DNA of 6,942 nt from Cyanobacteria bacterium UBA8156 (GTDB lineage: Bacteria; Cyanobacteriota; Cyanobacteriia; Pseudanabaenales; Pseudanabaenaceae). Location of the stretch: positions 1-6,942 of the forward strand of contig DMPD01000096.1 of the NCBI GenBank assembly GCA_003456125.1, read 5' to 3'. The notes beneath the pieces were generated by a model, which saw nothing but the letters and a program-made list of their open reading frames with translations, searched no databases and was not told the DNA's origin. Position numbers and translations under genes: made by a program. Shown one piece after another: positions 1 to 6,713 of this stretch (positions are counted from its first letter, which is position 1; every line of letters begins with the position of its first letter).

Positions 1-96
1 GAGGCCGAACGGCAACGGGCCATCCAGGCTCAAGCCAAAGCCGAGCGGTTGGCGGCCCGCCTGCAAGCCCTTGGTTTGGACCCCGACGAAGTATGA
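1..96 (+). CDS. C-terminal end of a probable Uma2-family (DUF820) nuclease-like protein, partial
   Basis: Frame 1 is open from the window edge to a TGA at 94-96 and gives 31 residues. They form a charged Ala/Arg/Gln/Glu-rich helix ending in LGLDPDEV. Many cyanobacterial Uma2-family (DUF820) proteins end this way, with a heptad-like EAERQRA... helix followed by L-x-x-LGxDPDE(I/V). Uma2 proteins have a restriction-endonuclease-like fold, occur in many copies in cyanobacteria and have no well-established role. The catalytic core would lie upstream of the window, so the family rests on the tail alone. Another protein with a coiled-coil tail is possible. The stop overlaps the rlmN start as ATGA, so rlmN may be translated by coupling. 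Confidence 0.5.
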   Translation, partial: EAERQRAIQAQAKAERLAARLQALGLDPDEV

Positions 97-1124
97 GCAC
101 CACGGCGATCGCCCTTTTGGGGCAATCTCAGGCAGAATTAACCGCTTGGGCGGTGGCCCAGGGGCAACCGGCCTACCGGGGGCAACAACTGCACCAGGGA
201 ATTTACCGGCAGCGGGTGCGTTCCCTCGCGGAAATTTCCGTATTGCCCAAAACCTGGCGGGAAACCGCTACGGTTGAGATCGGGCGATCGCAAATGGTTG
301 TGGCGCAGGCGGCCCCCGACGGCACCCACAAATACCTGCTGGCCATGGCCGACGGGGCGATCGTCGAAACCGTGGGCATTCCCGGCCGCGATCGCCTGAC
401 GGTGTGCGCTTCCACCCAGGTGGGGTGTCCCATGGGCTGTACGTTTTGCGCCACCGGCAAGGGCGGTTTTGCCCGCAATCTGGCGCTGCACGAGATTTTG
501 GATCAGGTGTTGACCGTGGAAACCGAGATGGGGCAACGGGTCAGCCACTTGGTCTTGATGGGGATGGGAGAACCCCTCCTCAACCTCGAAAACGTGGTGG
601 CGGCAATTCGCTCGTTGCATCGGGATGTGGGGATGTCCCAGCGCAACGTCACCCTATCCACGGTGGGGCTACCGCACAAAATTTTGGCCTTGGCTGCCGA
701 AAAATTGCCCATCACCTTGGCGGTGAGTTTGCATGCCCCCAACCAAGAATTGCGCACCGAGTTGATTCCTTCGGCGAAGCACTATCCTTTGTCCCAACTG
801 ATTCAGGATTGCCGGGAGTATGTGCAGCAAACCGGGCGGCGGGTGAGTTTTGAATACACGTTGCTGGCCGGCACCAACGATCGCCCCGAACACGCCCGCC
901 AATTATCCGAACTGGTGGCCGGTTTTCAGAGCCATGTGAATTTGATTCCGTACAATCCCATTGCCGATGCCGAATTTGTGCGGCCCGACGATCGCGCCGT
1001 CCAAGTGTTTTTGCAGGCCTTGGCGAAGCGGGGGGTGGCGGCCAGCGTCCGTCGTACCCGAGGGTTAGCCGCCAACGCCGCCTGCGGGCAATTGCGGGGC
1101 ACCTTGCCAAAGAAAGCCTCATGA
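93..1124 (+). CDS. rlmN: Dual-specificity 23S rRNA/tRNA adenine C2-methyltransferase RlmN (radical SAM)
   Basis: This 343-residue cytoplasmic protein has the full RlmN architecture. An N-terminal accessory domain (about 1-90) is followed by a radical-SAM barrel. The 4Fe-4S ligands are C112, C116 and C119 in [10 protein letters not shown]331 in AACGQL matches the cysteine methylated during catalysis (C355 in E. coli). C105 in TVCAS matches the cysteine of the RNA crosslink (C118), and E92 in VETV matches E. coli E105. Other family blocks are MGMGEPLLN (156-164), SLHAPN (212-217) and NLIPYNP (283-289). The known reaction methylates C2 of A2503 in 23S rRNA and A37 in some tRNAs. This affects fidelity at the peptidyl-transferase centre and gives mild resistance to some antibiotics. 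Nothing essential is missing and the length is normal. The ATG overlaps the upstream stop (ATGA), and the gene's own stop overlaps the next ATG in the same way, which indicates an operon. Confidence 0.97.
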   Translation: MSTTAIALLGQSQAELTAWAVAQGQPAYRGQQLHQGIYRQRVRSLAEISVLPKTWRETATVEIGRSQMVVAQAAPDGTHKYLLAMADGAIVETVGIPGRDRLTVCASTQVGCPMGCTFCATGKGGFARNLALHEILDQVLTVETEMGQRVSHLVLMGMGEPLLNLENVVAAIRSLHRDVGMSQRNVTLSTVGLPHKILALAAEKLPITLAVSLHAPNQELRTELIPSAKHYPLSQLIQDCREYVQQTGRRVSFEYTLLAGTNDRPEHARQLSELVAGFQSHVNLIPYNPIADAEFVRPDDRAVQVFLQALAKRGVAASVRRTRGLAANAACGQLRGTLPKKAS

Positions 1125-1480
1125 GTCTGGAGGAGGCGATCGCCCGCTTCAACGCCGGGGATTTCTACGGTTGCCACGATGTATTGGAAGAGTTGTGGCA
1201 TGAGGCCGCGCCGGCCGAACGGTCGCTATACCAAGGTTTGTTGCAGATCGCCGTGGGCTTGTTGCACACCGGCAACGGGAATTTACGGGGGGCGGCCCTG
1301 TTGTTGGGGGATGGATTGCACCGCTTGCGGCATTACGACAATGAAACCGCCGGGTTTAATCTGGAAGCCCTGCAACCCGTGATTCAGCAGCGTTTGACTG
1401 CCCTGCAGCAGGCTTTCGCCAAAGGAGAGGCGATCGCCCCAATGGCCCCACCATTGCCGATTCTTATCCTAAATGCTTAA
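1121..1480 (+). CDS. DUF309 domain protein, function unknown
   Basis: This 119-residue protein is all helical and soluble, with no signal or membrane segment. Residues 8-26 ([19 protein letters not shown]) and 36-71 ([14 protein letters not shown], then GN, then GA..LL..GL..L) match the DUF309 pattern: an N-terminal F-N-x-G-x-(F/Y)-x-x-x-H-(D/E) helix with H19, E23, E24 and W26, then a Q-G-L-(L/I)-Q-x-A block. The family is widespread in cyanobacteria, Firmicutes and plastids and has no assigned biochemical role, so I propose none. The C-terminal 20 residues after KGEAIAP look like an unstructured, Pro-rich tail outside the domain. The ATG at 1121 overlaps the rlmN stop, so expression is probably coupled to rlmN. 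The TAA stop shares bases with the stop of the convergent glycosyltransferase gene. Confidence 0.9.
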   Translation: MSLEEAIARFNAGDFYGCHDVLEELWHEAAPAERSLYQGLLQIAVGLLHTGNGNLRGAALLLGDGLHRLRHYDNETAGFNLEALQPVIQQRLTALQQAFAKGEAIAPMAPPLPILILNA

Positions 1481-2613
1481 GGAGATAGCAAAAGATTTTG
1501 GTAAGCGGCGATCGCCCGTTCCCCATAACGTTCCCAACTCAGAGCATTTTGCGCCTGCTGGCGGGCATTTTGGCTCATTTCTTGAAGCACACTGGGGTTT
1601 TCGTAGAGGTACAAGATTTTTGCCTGGAGGGCTTCTACATCCCGAATCGGCACACAAAAGCCATCGATGCCATCCCGTACGATATCAGGGCCACCGGTAT
1701 GGGGCGTATGAATCACCGGCAAACCGCAGGCCATGGCTTGGGGAATCACCACCCCAAACCCGTCTTGGATCGATGGCAAGCAAAACACCGAGCTTTGGGC
1801 ATAAAACCGAATCAATTGACCTTGAGGCTGCTTGCCCATCACCCGGAGGCCCTCTCGGTCGTATTTTTGCAAGCATGGGCGAATTTCCGGCAACACCGTG
1901 CCCACCAACCAGAGTTCAGCTCCGGGAAGGTTCAGCTCAGCAAATGCCTGCAAGAGATAGGGAATGCCTTTTTGCAAACTGAGGTTGCCGCAAAACATCA
2001 CCCGAAAGGTAGAGTCGATTTTGGGCAGGGGGTGAAATTGCGTCAGCGATACCCCAAACGGTAAATGCAGCAATTTAGTCGGCGGGAACCCCCGCTCCAG
2101 AAACGTTTGTCGCACAAACTGGCTGGGCACGGCGATCGCGGTGGCCTGTGCATATTCTTGCAATTCCCGGTCGATCGCCTGGGGTGAGTTTGGCTCAAAG
2201 CCCAAGCCCCAGCGGTCGTATTCCTCTGCCAAAATCGCCATTTGGTGTTGAATGTGGCTGCTGCTGCGCTCCACCACCGTTTTCATGCCCAAGCGGTGAG
2301 CTTGTTGCAAAGAGGTCAAACAACCGCCGGCCCACCCCACCAACACCTCCCCCTCGGTCAAGTTGCGGGCTACCCAGGCATCAAATTGTTGCAAGCCAAG
2401 AGCAGACAGAGAACGTTGGAGGAAGAACCCAGGCAAGCGGCGGGTTAGCTCCACCGGCCAGAGCGATCGCACCCGTCGGCGATCGACCCCAAAATAAGAT
2501 GCGCCCCAAGCCGGATAGCTGGTAAACAAGGTGTGCAAAACGCCGTGTTGTTGCAGGGCGATCGCCAGATGAAATCCATGGAAACGCCCGCAAACCGCAA
2601 CCACCACTTGCAA
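1477..2613 (-). CDS. Glycosyltransferase, GT-B fold (GT4-like), second paralogue of a tandem pair
   Basis: The 378-residue protein has a two-Rossmann GT-B layout. The N-terminal acceptor half begins QVVVAVCGRFHGFHLA, and the C-terminal donor-binding half (about 200-378) holds GNLSLQKGIPYLLQAF, the SIQDGFGVVIPQAMACG segment (281-297) and HTGGPDIVRDGIDGF. The last two blocks are the usual GT4/GT1 nucleotide-sugar site. The E-x7-E motif reads D284-x7-Q292 here, with both acids altered. A longer reading frame starts at 2802, but I chose TTG at 2613. Homology to the upstream paralogue begins there, an AGGGAG ribosome site lies 7 nt upstream, and the extra 63 residues only re-read the end of the paralogue out of frame. 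It is the last gene of the fkbM-like operon, 11 nt after the preceding stop. The sugar donor and acceptor cannot be inferred. Confidence 0.88.
   Translation of the reverse strand: MQVVVAVCGRFHGFHLAIALQQHGVLHTLFTSYPAWGASYFGVDRRRVRSLWPVELTRRLPGFFLQRSLSALGLQQFDAWVARNLTEGEVLVGWAGGCLTSLQQAHRLGMKTVVERSSSHIQHQMAILAEEYDRWGLGFEPNSPQAIDRELQEYAQATAIAVPSQFVRQTFLERGFPPTKLLHLPFGVSLTQFHPLPKIDSTFRVMFCGNLSLQKGIPYLLQAFAELNLPGAELWLVGTVLPEIRPCLQKYDREGLRVMGKQPQGQLIRFYAQSSVFCLPSIQDGFGVVIPQAMACGLPVIHTPHTGGPDIVRDGIDGFCVPIRDVEALQAKILYLYENPSVLQEMSQNARQQAQNALSWERYGERAIAAYQNLLLSP
1498..1743 (-). repeat. Direct repeat copy 1: conserved 3' part of the downstream glycosyltransferase gene
   Basis: This ~246-bp segment aligns without gaps to 2642-2887 with 36 mismatches by my hand count (about 85% identity). 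It encodes the end of the donor-site domain. Identity drops clearly beyond the segment (above 1743). It is a paralogous coding repeat, not a mobile element. Confidence 0.85.
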
Positions 2614-2627
2614 GGCAATTCTCCCTA
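2614..2627 (-). promoter_or_regulatory. Ribosome binding site inside a stop codon, fixing the TTG start of the downstream glycosyltransferase
   Basis: Reading the minus strand, the TAG stop of the upstream glycosyltransferase (2627-2625) runs directly into GGAG, giving AGGGAG at 2626-2621. Seven bases then separate it from TTG at 2613. Most other starts in this window have no clear Shine-Dalgarno match, so this one stands out. It supports a non-ATG start and termination-reinitiation coupling between the two genes. Confidence 0.65.
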
Positions 2628-3767
2628 GTCCGCCAGCAGTTGCTGGTAAGCGGCGATCGCCCGTTCTCCGTATTGTTCCCAACTCAGAGCGGTTTGGGCT
2701 CGCTGGTGAGCATTCTGGCTCATTTCTTGAAGGATATCGGGGTTTTCGTAAAGGTATAAGATTTTCTCCTTGAGGGCTTCTACATCGCGAATCGGCACGC
2801 AAAAGCCGTCGATGCCATCCCGTACGATATCGCTGCCCCCCGTATTGGGGGTATGAATCACCGGCAGACCACAGGCCATCGCCTGGGGTTGTACCATTGC
2901 CAGCCCCTCCTCAATCGACATCAAACAAAAAACAGAACCTTGGGAATAAAAGCGGCGCAATTGAGCTTGAGGCTGCTTTCCCTTCCAAATCACCGGTAGA
3001 TCGGCATATTTCGCTAAAAAGGGTTTCGCTTCGGCCGTCAGGGAGCCCAGCAACCACAATTCCGTATTGGGCAGCTTCAACTCTGCAAATGCTTGCAAAA
3101 GATAGGGAATACCTTTGCGCAAACTTACCGTACCGCTATGAATAATCCGAAATACTTGATCGTTTTTGGTTTCTGGAAAAAATTCCGCCAGAGAAACCCC
3201 AAAAGGGAGATGGAGCATTTGCTCAGGGTGAAATCCTTGGCTCAAGAAGGTCTCTTTGGCAAAAGAACTGGGCACACAAATGCGATCGCATTGCTCATAG
3301 GCCGCCAATTCCCGTTCAATGATGGCAGATGATGTCGCCGTAAACCGATAGCCCCACCGTTCGTATTCTTCTTGCAAGAGTTGGGTTTGCACATGAATAT
3401 GACTGCTGCCCCGTTCCACCACAGTCTTGGCCCCCAGCGTGCGGGCCCGCACCAAAGACTCCAAACACACCCCCGACCACCCCACGAATACCGAAGCCGG
3501 TTGCAACTGCGCACTCACCCAGCGATCAAAGTGCTGCAAGCCATAGGTGTGGAGCGGATGCTGCAGGAACTCGGGCAACCGCTGCCACAGACGAGCTCCC
3601 ACGTCCCAGTGCACCTGCGATCGCACGGCGGATGCCGGTACCCCCATTTGCGTAGCTTTGAACACCGGGTACGTAGTAAACAGAGTTTGCAACGCCTGGT
3701 GTTTGGCTAGGTATGCTGCCAAATTGAAGGCCCAAAAGCGCCCCCAGACCGCCACACTCACTCTCAT
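2625..3767 (-). CDS. Glycosyltransferase, GT-B fold (GT4-like), first paralogue of a tandem pair
   Basis: This 380-residue protein is paralogous to the gene just downstream along its whole length. Shared landmarks are the N-terminal V-x-V-A-V-x-GRF and TLFT(T/S)YP segments, FVGWSG (94-99), KTVVERGSSH (114-123), MLHLPFGVSL (184-193), KGIPYLLQAFAEL (218-230) and the donor-site run from SIEEGLAMVQPQAMACG (284-300) through NTGGSDIVRDG. Its E-x7-E equivalent is E287-x7-Q295, so the first acid is kept and the second is Gln. The frame is open from 3836, but I place the start at ATG 3767. It overlaps the fkbM-like stop as ATGA, and the downstream paralogue begins at the matching residue. No signal peptide or membrane helix is visible, so it probably acts at the cytoplasmic face on a lipid- or polymer-linked glycan. 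Substrates are unknown. Confidence 0.9.
   Translation of the reverse strand: MRVSVAVWGRFWAFNLAAYLAKHQALQTLFTTYPVFKATQMGVPASAVRSQVHWDVGARLWQRLPEFLQHPLHTYGLQHFDRWVSAQLQPASVFVGWSGVCLESLVRARTLGAKTVVERGSSHIHVQTQLLQEEYERWGYRFTATSSAIIERELAAYEQCDRICVPSSFAKETFLSQGFHPEQMLHLPFGVSLAEFFPETKNDQVFRIIHSGTVSLRKGIPYLLQAFAELKLPNTELWLLGSLTAEAKPFLAKYADLPVIWKGKQPQAQLRRFYSQGSVFCLMSIEEGLAMVQPQAMACGLPVIHTPNTGGSDIVRDGIDGFCVPIRDVEALKEKILYLYENPDILQEMSQNAHQRAQTALSWEQYGERAIAAYQQLLAD
2642..2887 (-). repeat. Direct repeat copy 2: conserved 3' part of the upstream glycosyltransferase gene
   Basis: This is the partner of 1498-1743, in the same orientation and 1144 bp away. The longest exact runs include 18 bases around CGATGCCATCCCGTACGATA, where HIP1 and coding constraint play no part. 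Recombination between the copies would delete 1144 bp and leave a single chimeric glycosyltransferase gene. Confidence 0.85.
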
Positions 3768-4462
3768 GGCTGAGTGGCCCACAACCACCGGTTTAGCTCC
3801 AACGGACGTTGTTCGGGGATCAAGAAGCGCCACCAAGCATTATCCACAATCTGGCACTCATACCCTCGGGCTGTGAGCCAAGCTACACAGTCTTTTTCCA
3901 ATTGAGGAGAATGGGTTTCTACCAGCAAATCTACTTTGCCCTCACGGAGCAGATGTTCACCACTTTGCAGCACTTCCATTTCAAAGCCATCGACATCCAC
4001 TTTGATGAACCCCGACTCGGTCAATGCCAAGCCCAGGTCGTCGAGTGCCACATAGCCGGGATCCGTGCTTCGCCCAATGCATTTTTGTTGAATTTCAATC
4101 CGTTGGCGCCATGCTGGGGGATTAAGTTGACAGTTGGCTTCAATCCAACCGGTTTCGGATGCCTGCGGTTCCACCGCCACGATCCGGTGGGCGGTAGAGT
4201 GCTGGGCAAAAAACAGACACAGTTCTCCTTTACCAGCACCCACATCCACTACCCATTGAGCCCGGCGTGCCGCCTGGCGCAACCAGGGGTAGGTTTCTCT
4301 TTCCCATAACCCTGCATAAACCTGAGATTGCGTGCTCAAATCCAGGTACAGGTGGAGCGATTGATAAAGCCCTAAGGGTACCCGGTAGGGAAACATGCCT
4401 TTGGCGACGAGGCGATTCTTCAGCCAAGATAAGGGACGAATCTTGGTCTCGTTGATGCTCAT
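3764..4462 (-). CDS. FkbM-like SAM-dependent methyltransferase
   Basis: The 232-residue class I methyltransferase has SAM motif I VVDVGAGKGE (71-80). An acidic residue, E98 in VAVEPQ, closes the second strand and probably binds the SAM ribose. The block GFIKVDVDGFEMEVLQSG (151-168) followed by KVDLLVETH (176-184) is typical of the FkbM family (usual form I-K-(I/V)-D-V-(E/D)-G-x-E-x-x-V-L-x-G). FkbM itself is an O-methyltransferase of macrolide biosynthesis, and relatives next to glycosyltransferases often methylate sugars of surface glycans. That role here is inferred from the two glycosyltransferase genes that follow, the first overlapping by ATGA. The N-terminal ~65 residues (YRVPLGLYQSLHLYL...) are probably a substrate or packing region. 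It is the first gene of the operon and is divergent from recA. I see no Shine-Dalgarno site before its ATG. Confidence 0.85.
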   Translation of the reverse strand: MSINETKIRPLSWLKNRLVAKGMFPYRVPLGLYQSLHLYLDLSTQSQVYAGLWERETYPWLRQAARRAQWVVDVGAGKGELCLFFAQHSTAHRIVAVEPQASETGWIEANCQLNPPAWRQRIEIQQKCIGRSTDPGYVALDDLGLALTESGFIKVDVDGFEMEVLQSGEHLLREGKVDLLVETHSPQLEKDCVAWLTARGYECQIVDNAWWRFLIPEQRPLELNRWLWATQP

Positions 4463-4517
4463 AGGGCGCTGACCGCAAACTATGGGCGATAATAAACCAG
4501 CTTATGTGGAAATGCCC
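4463..4517. promoter_or_regulatory. Divergent recA / fkbM-like intergenic region with a possible two-way -10 element
   Basis: If recA starts at 4518, these 55 bases are all that separates two divergent operons, so both promoters must sit here or inside the genes. The only AT-rich spot reads GATAAT on the plus strand (4488-4493) and TATTAT on the minus strand (4494-4489). Each differs from TATAAT at one position. I find no good -35 hexamer for either direction and no match to the cyanobacterial LexA box I know from Anabaena (RGTAC-N3-DGTWCB). Transcription from the plus -10 would begin near 4500, which favours the recA start at 4518 over the in-frame ATG at 4482. Confidence 0.4.
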
Positions 4518-5675
4518 ATGGCCACCAAAACTTCTGCTGCCAATTCCTCCGAGTCTACGCCCGATCCAGTCAGCGGTGCCCCCAAAAGTCCGGCGGCCAA
4601 AGCCAAAACCCCAGCCCCGTCTACCCTAGATCCCGAAAAAGCCAAGGCCCTGAACCTGATTCTCCAAAAGATTGAGAAAGACCACGGCAAAGGGGCGATC
4701 GTCCGGCTGGGGGATGCCAAGGGCATGGTGGTGGAAACGGTGCCCAGCGGTGCCCTGACTCTGGACTTGGCGATGGGCGGCGGCTTTCCCAAGGGCCGGG
4801 TGGTGGAAATTTACGGGCCCGAAAGTTCCGGCAAAACCACGGTGGCCCTCCACGCGATCGCCGAGGTGCAGAAAAAGGGTGGCTTGGCGGCCTTTGTCGA
4901 TGCCGAACACGCCCTCGACCCTACCTATGCCGCCCGCTTGGGGGTAGACATCGACAATTTGCTGGTATCGCAGCCGGACAGCGGCGAAATGGCCCTCGAA
5001 ATCGTAGACAATCTGGTGCGATCGATGGCGGTAGACATTGTCGTGATCGACTCGGTGGCGGCCCTGGTGCCCAAATCCGAAATTGAAGGGGAAATGGGGG
5101 ATGCGCCTATGGGGGCCCAAGCCCGCCTGATGAGCCAAGCCCTGCGCAAAATTACCGCCAACGTGGGTCGCTCCAATTGCATCGTGGTGTTTCTGAACCA
5201 GTTGCGGCAAAAAATTGGCATCTCCTACGGCTCCCCGGAAACCACCACCGGCGGTACCGCCCTCAAGTTTTACGCCTCGTTGCGTCTGGACATTCGCCGC
5301 ATCCAAACCTTGAAAAAAGGCAGCGACGAATACGGCATCCGCGCCAAAGTCAAGGTGGCCAAAAACAAGGTGGCGCCTCCCTTCCGCATTGCCGAGTTTG
5401 ACATTATCTTCGGCAAGGGCATTTCGTCCGCCGGCTGCATCCTCGATTTGGCGGAAGAGATGAACGTGATTACGCGCAAAGGGGCATGGTACAGCTACCA
5501 AGGGGACAACCTGGCCCAAGGGCGCGACAATACCCTCATTCACATGGAAAACAACCCGGCCTTTGCCCAAGAGGTGGAAGCGCAAGTGCGGGCAAAGTTG
5601 GCAGAGGGGGCGGCAGTATCGGCCATGCGGGTGGCGGCCGATGCTGATGACAACGAAGAACTCGAAGAATTTTAG
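4518..5675 (+). CDS. recA: Recombinase RecA
   Basis: RecA forms ATP-dependent filaments on single-stranded DNA, exchanges homologous strands and triggers LexA cleavage. Numbered from ATG 4518 (385 residues), Walker A is GPESSGKTT (100-108), the catalytic Glu is E130 in VDAEHALDP, and Walker B is VVIDS (175-179). Loop L1 lies in [14 protein letters not shown] (190-203), and L2 follows NQLRQKIG (227-234) and includes SPETTTGG. The tail [11 protein letters not shown] is acidic, as usual. The N-terminus is unusual: about 36 Ser/Ala/Pro/Lys-rich residues precede the first helix ([10 protein letters not shown]), against fewer than ten in E. coli. An in-frame ATG at 4482 would add 12 residues, and one at 4512 would add two. 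I prefer 4518 because it gives the common MA- start, has GGA seven bases upstream and leaves room for the divergent promoters. The start is less certain than the identity. Confidence 0.97.
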   Translation: MATKTSAANSSESTPDPVSGAPKSPAAKAKTPAPSTLDPEKAKALNLILQKIEKDHGKGAIVRLGDAKGMVVETVPSGALTLDLAMGGGFPKGRVVEIYGPESSGKTTVALHAIAEVQKKGGLAAFVDAEHALDPTYAARLGVDIDNLLVSQPDSGEMALEIVDNLVRSMAVDIVVIDSVAALVPKSEIEGEMGDAPMGAQARLMSQALRKITANVGRSNCIVVFLNQLRQKIGISYGSPETTTGGTALKFYASLRLDIRRIQTLKKGSDEYGIRAKVKVAKNKVAPPFRIAEFDIIFGKGISSAGCILDLAEEMNVITRKGAWYSYQGDNLAQGRDNTLIHMENNPAFAQEVEAQVRAKLAEGAAVSAMRVAADADDNEELEEF

Positions 5676-5684
5676 ATAGATTTG

Positions 5685-6713
5685 ATGGGACGTTGGGCTT
5701 CTTTGGCAGTGTATGCGGCAGGGCGGTTGGTGCTGGCGCCGGTATCGGTGGGGGCGATCGCCACGGTGGTGTTTGGGTTGATGCGGTTGGCGCCGGGGGA
5801 CCCCGTCGATGCGATTTTGGGGGGGCGCGCCCCGGCCACGGTGAAAGCGGCTCTGCGCACAGAATTGGGTTTGGAGGGTTCCTTACTGGAACAATACCAG
5901 CGCTACATGGCGGCCCTGCTGCGGTTGGATTTGGGGGAATCCCTCAGCAGTCGGGGGCAGAAAGTGGCTGACATTGTGGTCAATTTGTTTCCCGCAACCG
6001 CCGAACTGGCCCTGGTGGCCCTGTTGTTGGCTTTGGCCATGGGGGTCACCTTGGGGGCGATCGCCGCCGGTCGGCCGGGTTCGTTTTGGGATGGATTTTC
6101 GCGGTTGTTTGGTATTGTCTCCTATGCCCTGCCCCTGTTTTGGGTGGGGTTGTTGTTGCAGTTGACCTTTGCGGTGGGGCTGGGCTGGGTGCCCGTGGGG
6201 GGGCGCTTTCCGGTGGCCCTGAACCTACCGCCGCGGATCACGGGTCTGTTGACGGTCGATGCCGGTTTGGCGGGAGATTGGCGCGCTTTGGGAGCGGCGT
6301 GGCACCATTTGCTGTTGCCGGGGTTTTGTTTGGGGTTGGCGATCGCCGGGGTATTTGAACGGGTGACCCGCATCAACCTCCGGCAGGCTTTGCAATCCGA
6401 TTACGTGGAAGCGGCCTGGGCCCGGGGATTGCCCACCAGCCGAATTGTTTGGCACCATGCCTTGCCCAATGCCGCCATTCCGATCGCCACCTTGGCGGGC
6501 CTCACCCTGGCAGGGTTGTTGGGGGGAGCCGTCTTGGCGGAAGTCACGTTTTCTTGGCCCGGGTTGGCGGGCAAGCTCTTCGAGGCCATTGTGGGGCGCG
6601 ACTACCCTCTCGTTCAAGGCATTGTGGTGTTTTTGGCGGCGATTGTGGCGTTGAGCAGTGTGCTGGTGGATATCTTGGTTGCGGTATTAGACCCTCGCCT
6701 CCGCTACTTCTGA
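5685..6713 (+). CDS. ABC transporter permease, DppB/OppB family (peptide/nickel type)
   Basis: The 342-residue inner-membrane protein has about six transmembrane segments (near 13-35, 102-128, 138-167, 207-227, 264-287 and 309-336). The first periplasmic stretch carries the DppB-type signature RLAPGDP (34-40) and LGLEGSLLEQYQRYM. The EAA loop that docks the ATPase is clear at 239-261 (DYVEAAWARGLP, then HHALPNA). The family imports di- or oligopeptides, nickel or glutathione as part of a five-protein system. No binding protein, second permease or ATPase is present in this window, so the substrate is unknown and partners must be encoded elsewhere or downstream. ATG 5685 is preferred over the TTG just before it. 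It lies 9 nt after the recA stop with no obvious Shine-Dalgarno site, which suggests coupling to recA. Its TGA overlaps the next ATG (TGATG). Confidence 0.92.
   Translation: MGRWASLAVYAAGRLVLAPVSVGAIATVVFGLMRLAPGDPVDAILGGRAPATVKAALRTELGLEGSLLEQYQRYMAALLRLDLGESLSSRGQKVADIVVNLFPATAELALVALLLALAMGVTLGAIAAGRPGSFWDGFSRLFGIVSYALPLFWVGLLLQLTFAVGLGWVPVGGRFPVALNLPPRITGLLTVDAGLAGDWRALGAAWHHLLLPGFCLGLAIAGVFERVTRINLRQALQSDYVEAAWARGLPTSRIVWHHALPNAAIPIATLAGLTLAGLLGGAVLAEVTFSWPGLAGKLFEAIVGRDYPLVQGIVVFLAAIVALSSVLVDILVAVLDPRLRYF

Noticed and set aside
138..620. A 160-codon minus-strand frame (and others at 203-478 and 712-1152) opposite rlmN
   Set aside because: It is a shadow of rlmN codon usage. The rlmN frame is complete, with every catalytic residue in place.
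404..853. A 149-codon plus-strand frame inside rlmN
   Set aside because: It is an out-of-frame reading of rlmN with no independent start signal or family resemblance.
1469..1657. A 62-codon minus frame resembling the N-terminus of the long frame starting at 2802
   Set aside because: The similarity comes only from the duplicated glycosyltransferase 3' DNA being read in the same wrong frame twice. It is not a conserved small protein.
1477..2802. The 441-residue version of the downstream glycosyltransferase
   Set aside because: The first 63 residues overlap the upstream gene out of frame and have no glycosyltransferase homology. The TTG at 2613 has a ribosome site and aligns with the paralogue's start.
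1498..2887. The pair of 246-bp direct repeats as ends of a mobile element
   Set aside because: Both copies are in-frame coding sequence of homologous enzymes with graded divergence, and there is no transposase or target duplication.
4626..5585. A 319-codon open frame antisense to recA
   Set aside because: It mirrors recA codons in a GC-rich gene, has His/Gly/Val-rich composition with no recognisable domain, and recA is certain on the other strand.
5676..5684. A terminator between recA and the permease
   Set aside because: The gap is 9 bases (TAGATAGATTT with the stop) with no stem, so no hairpin terminator can form there.
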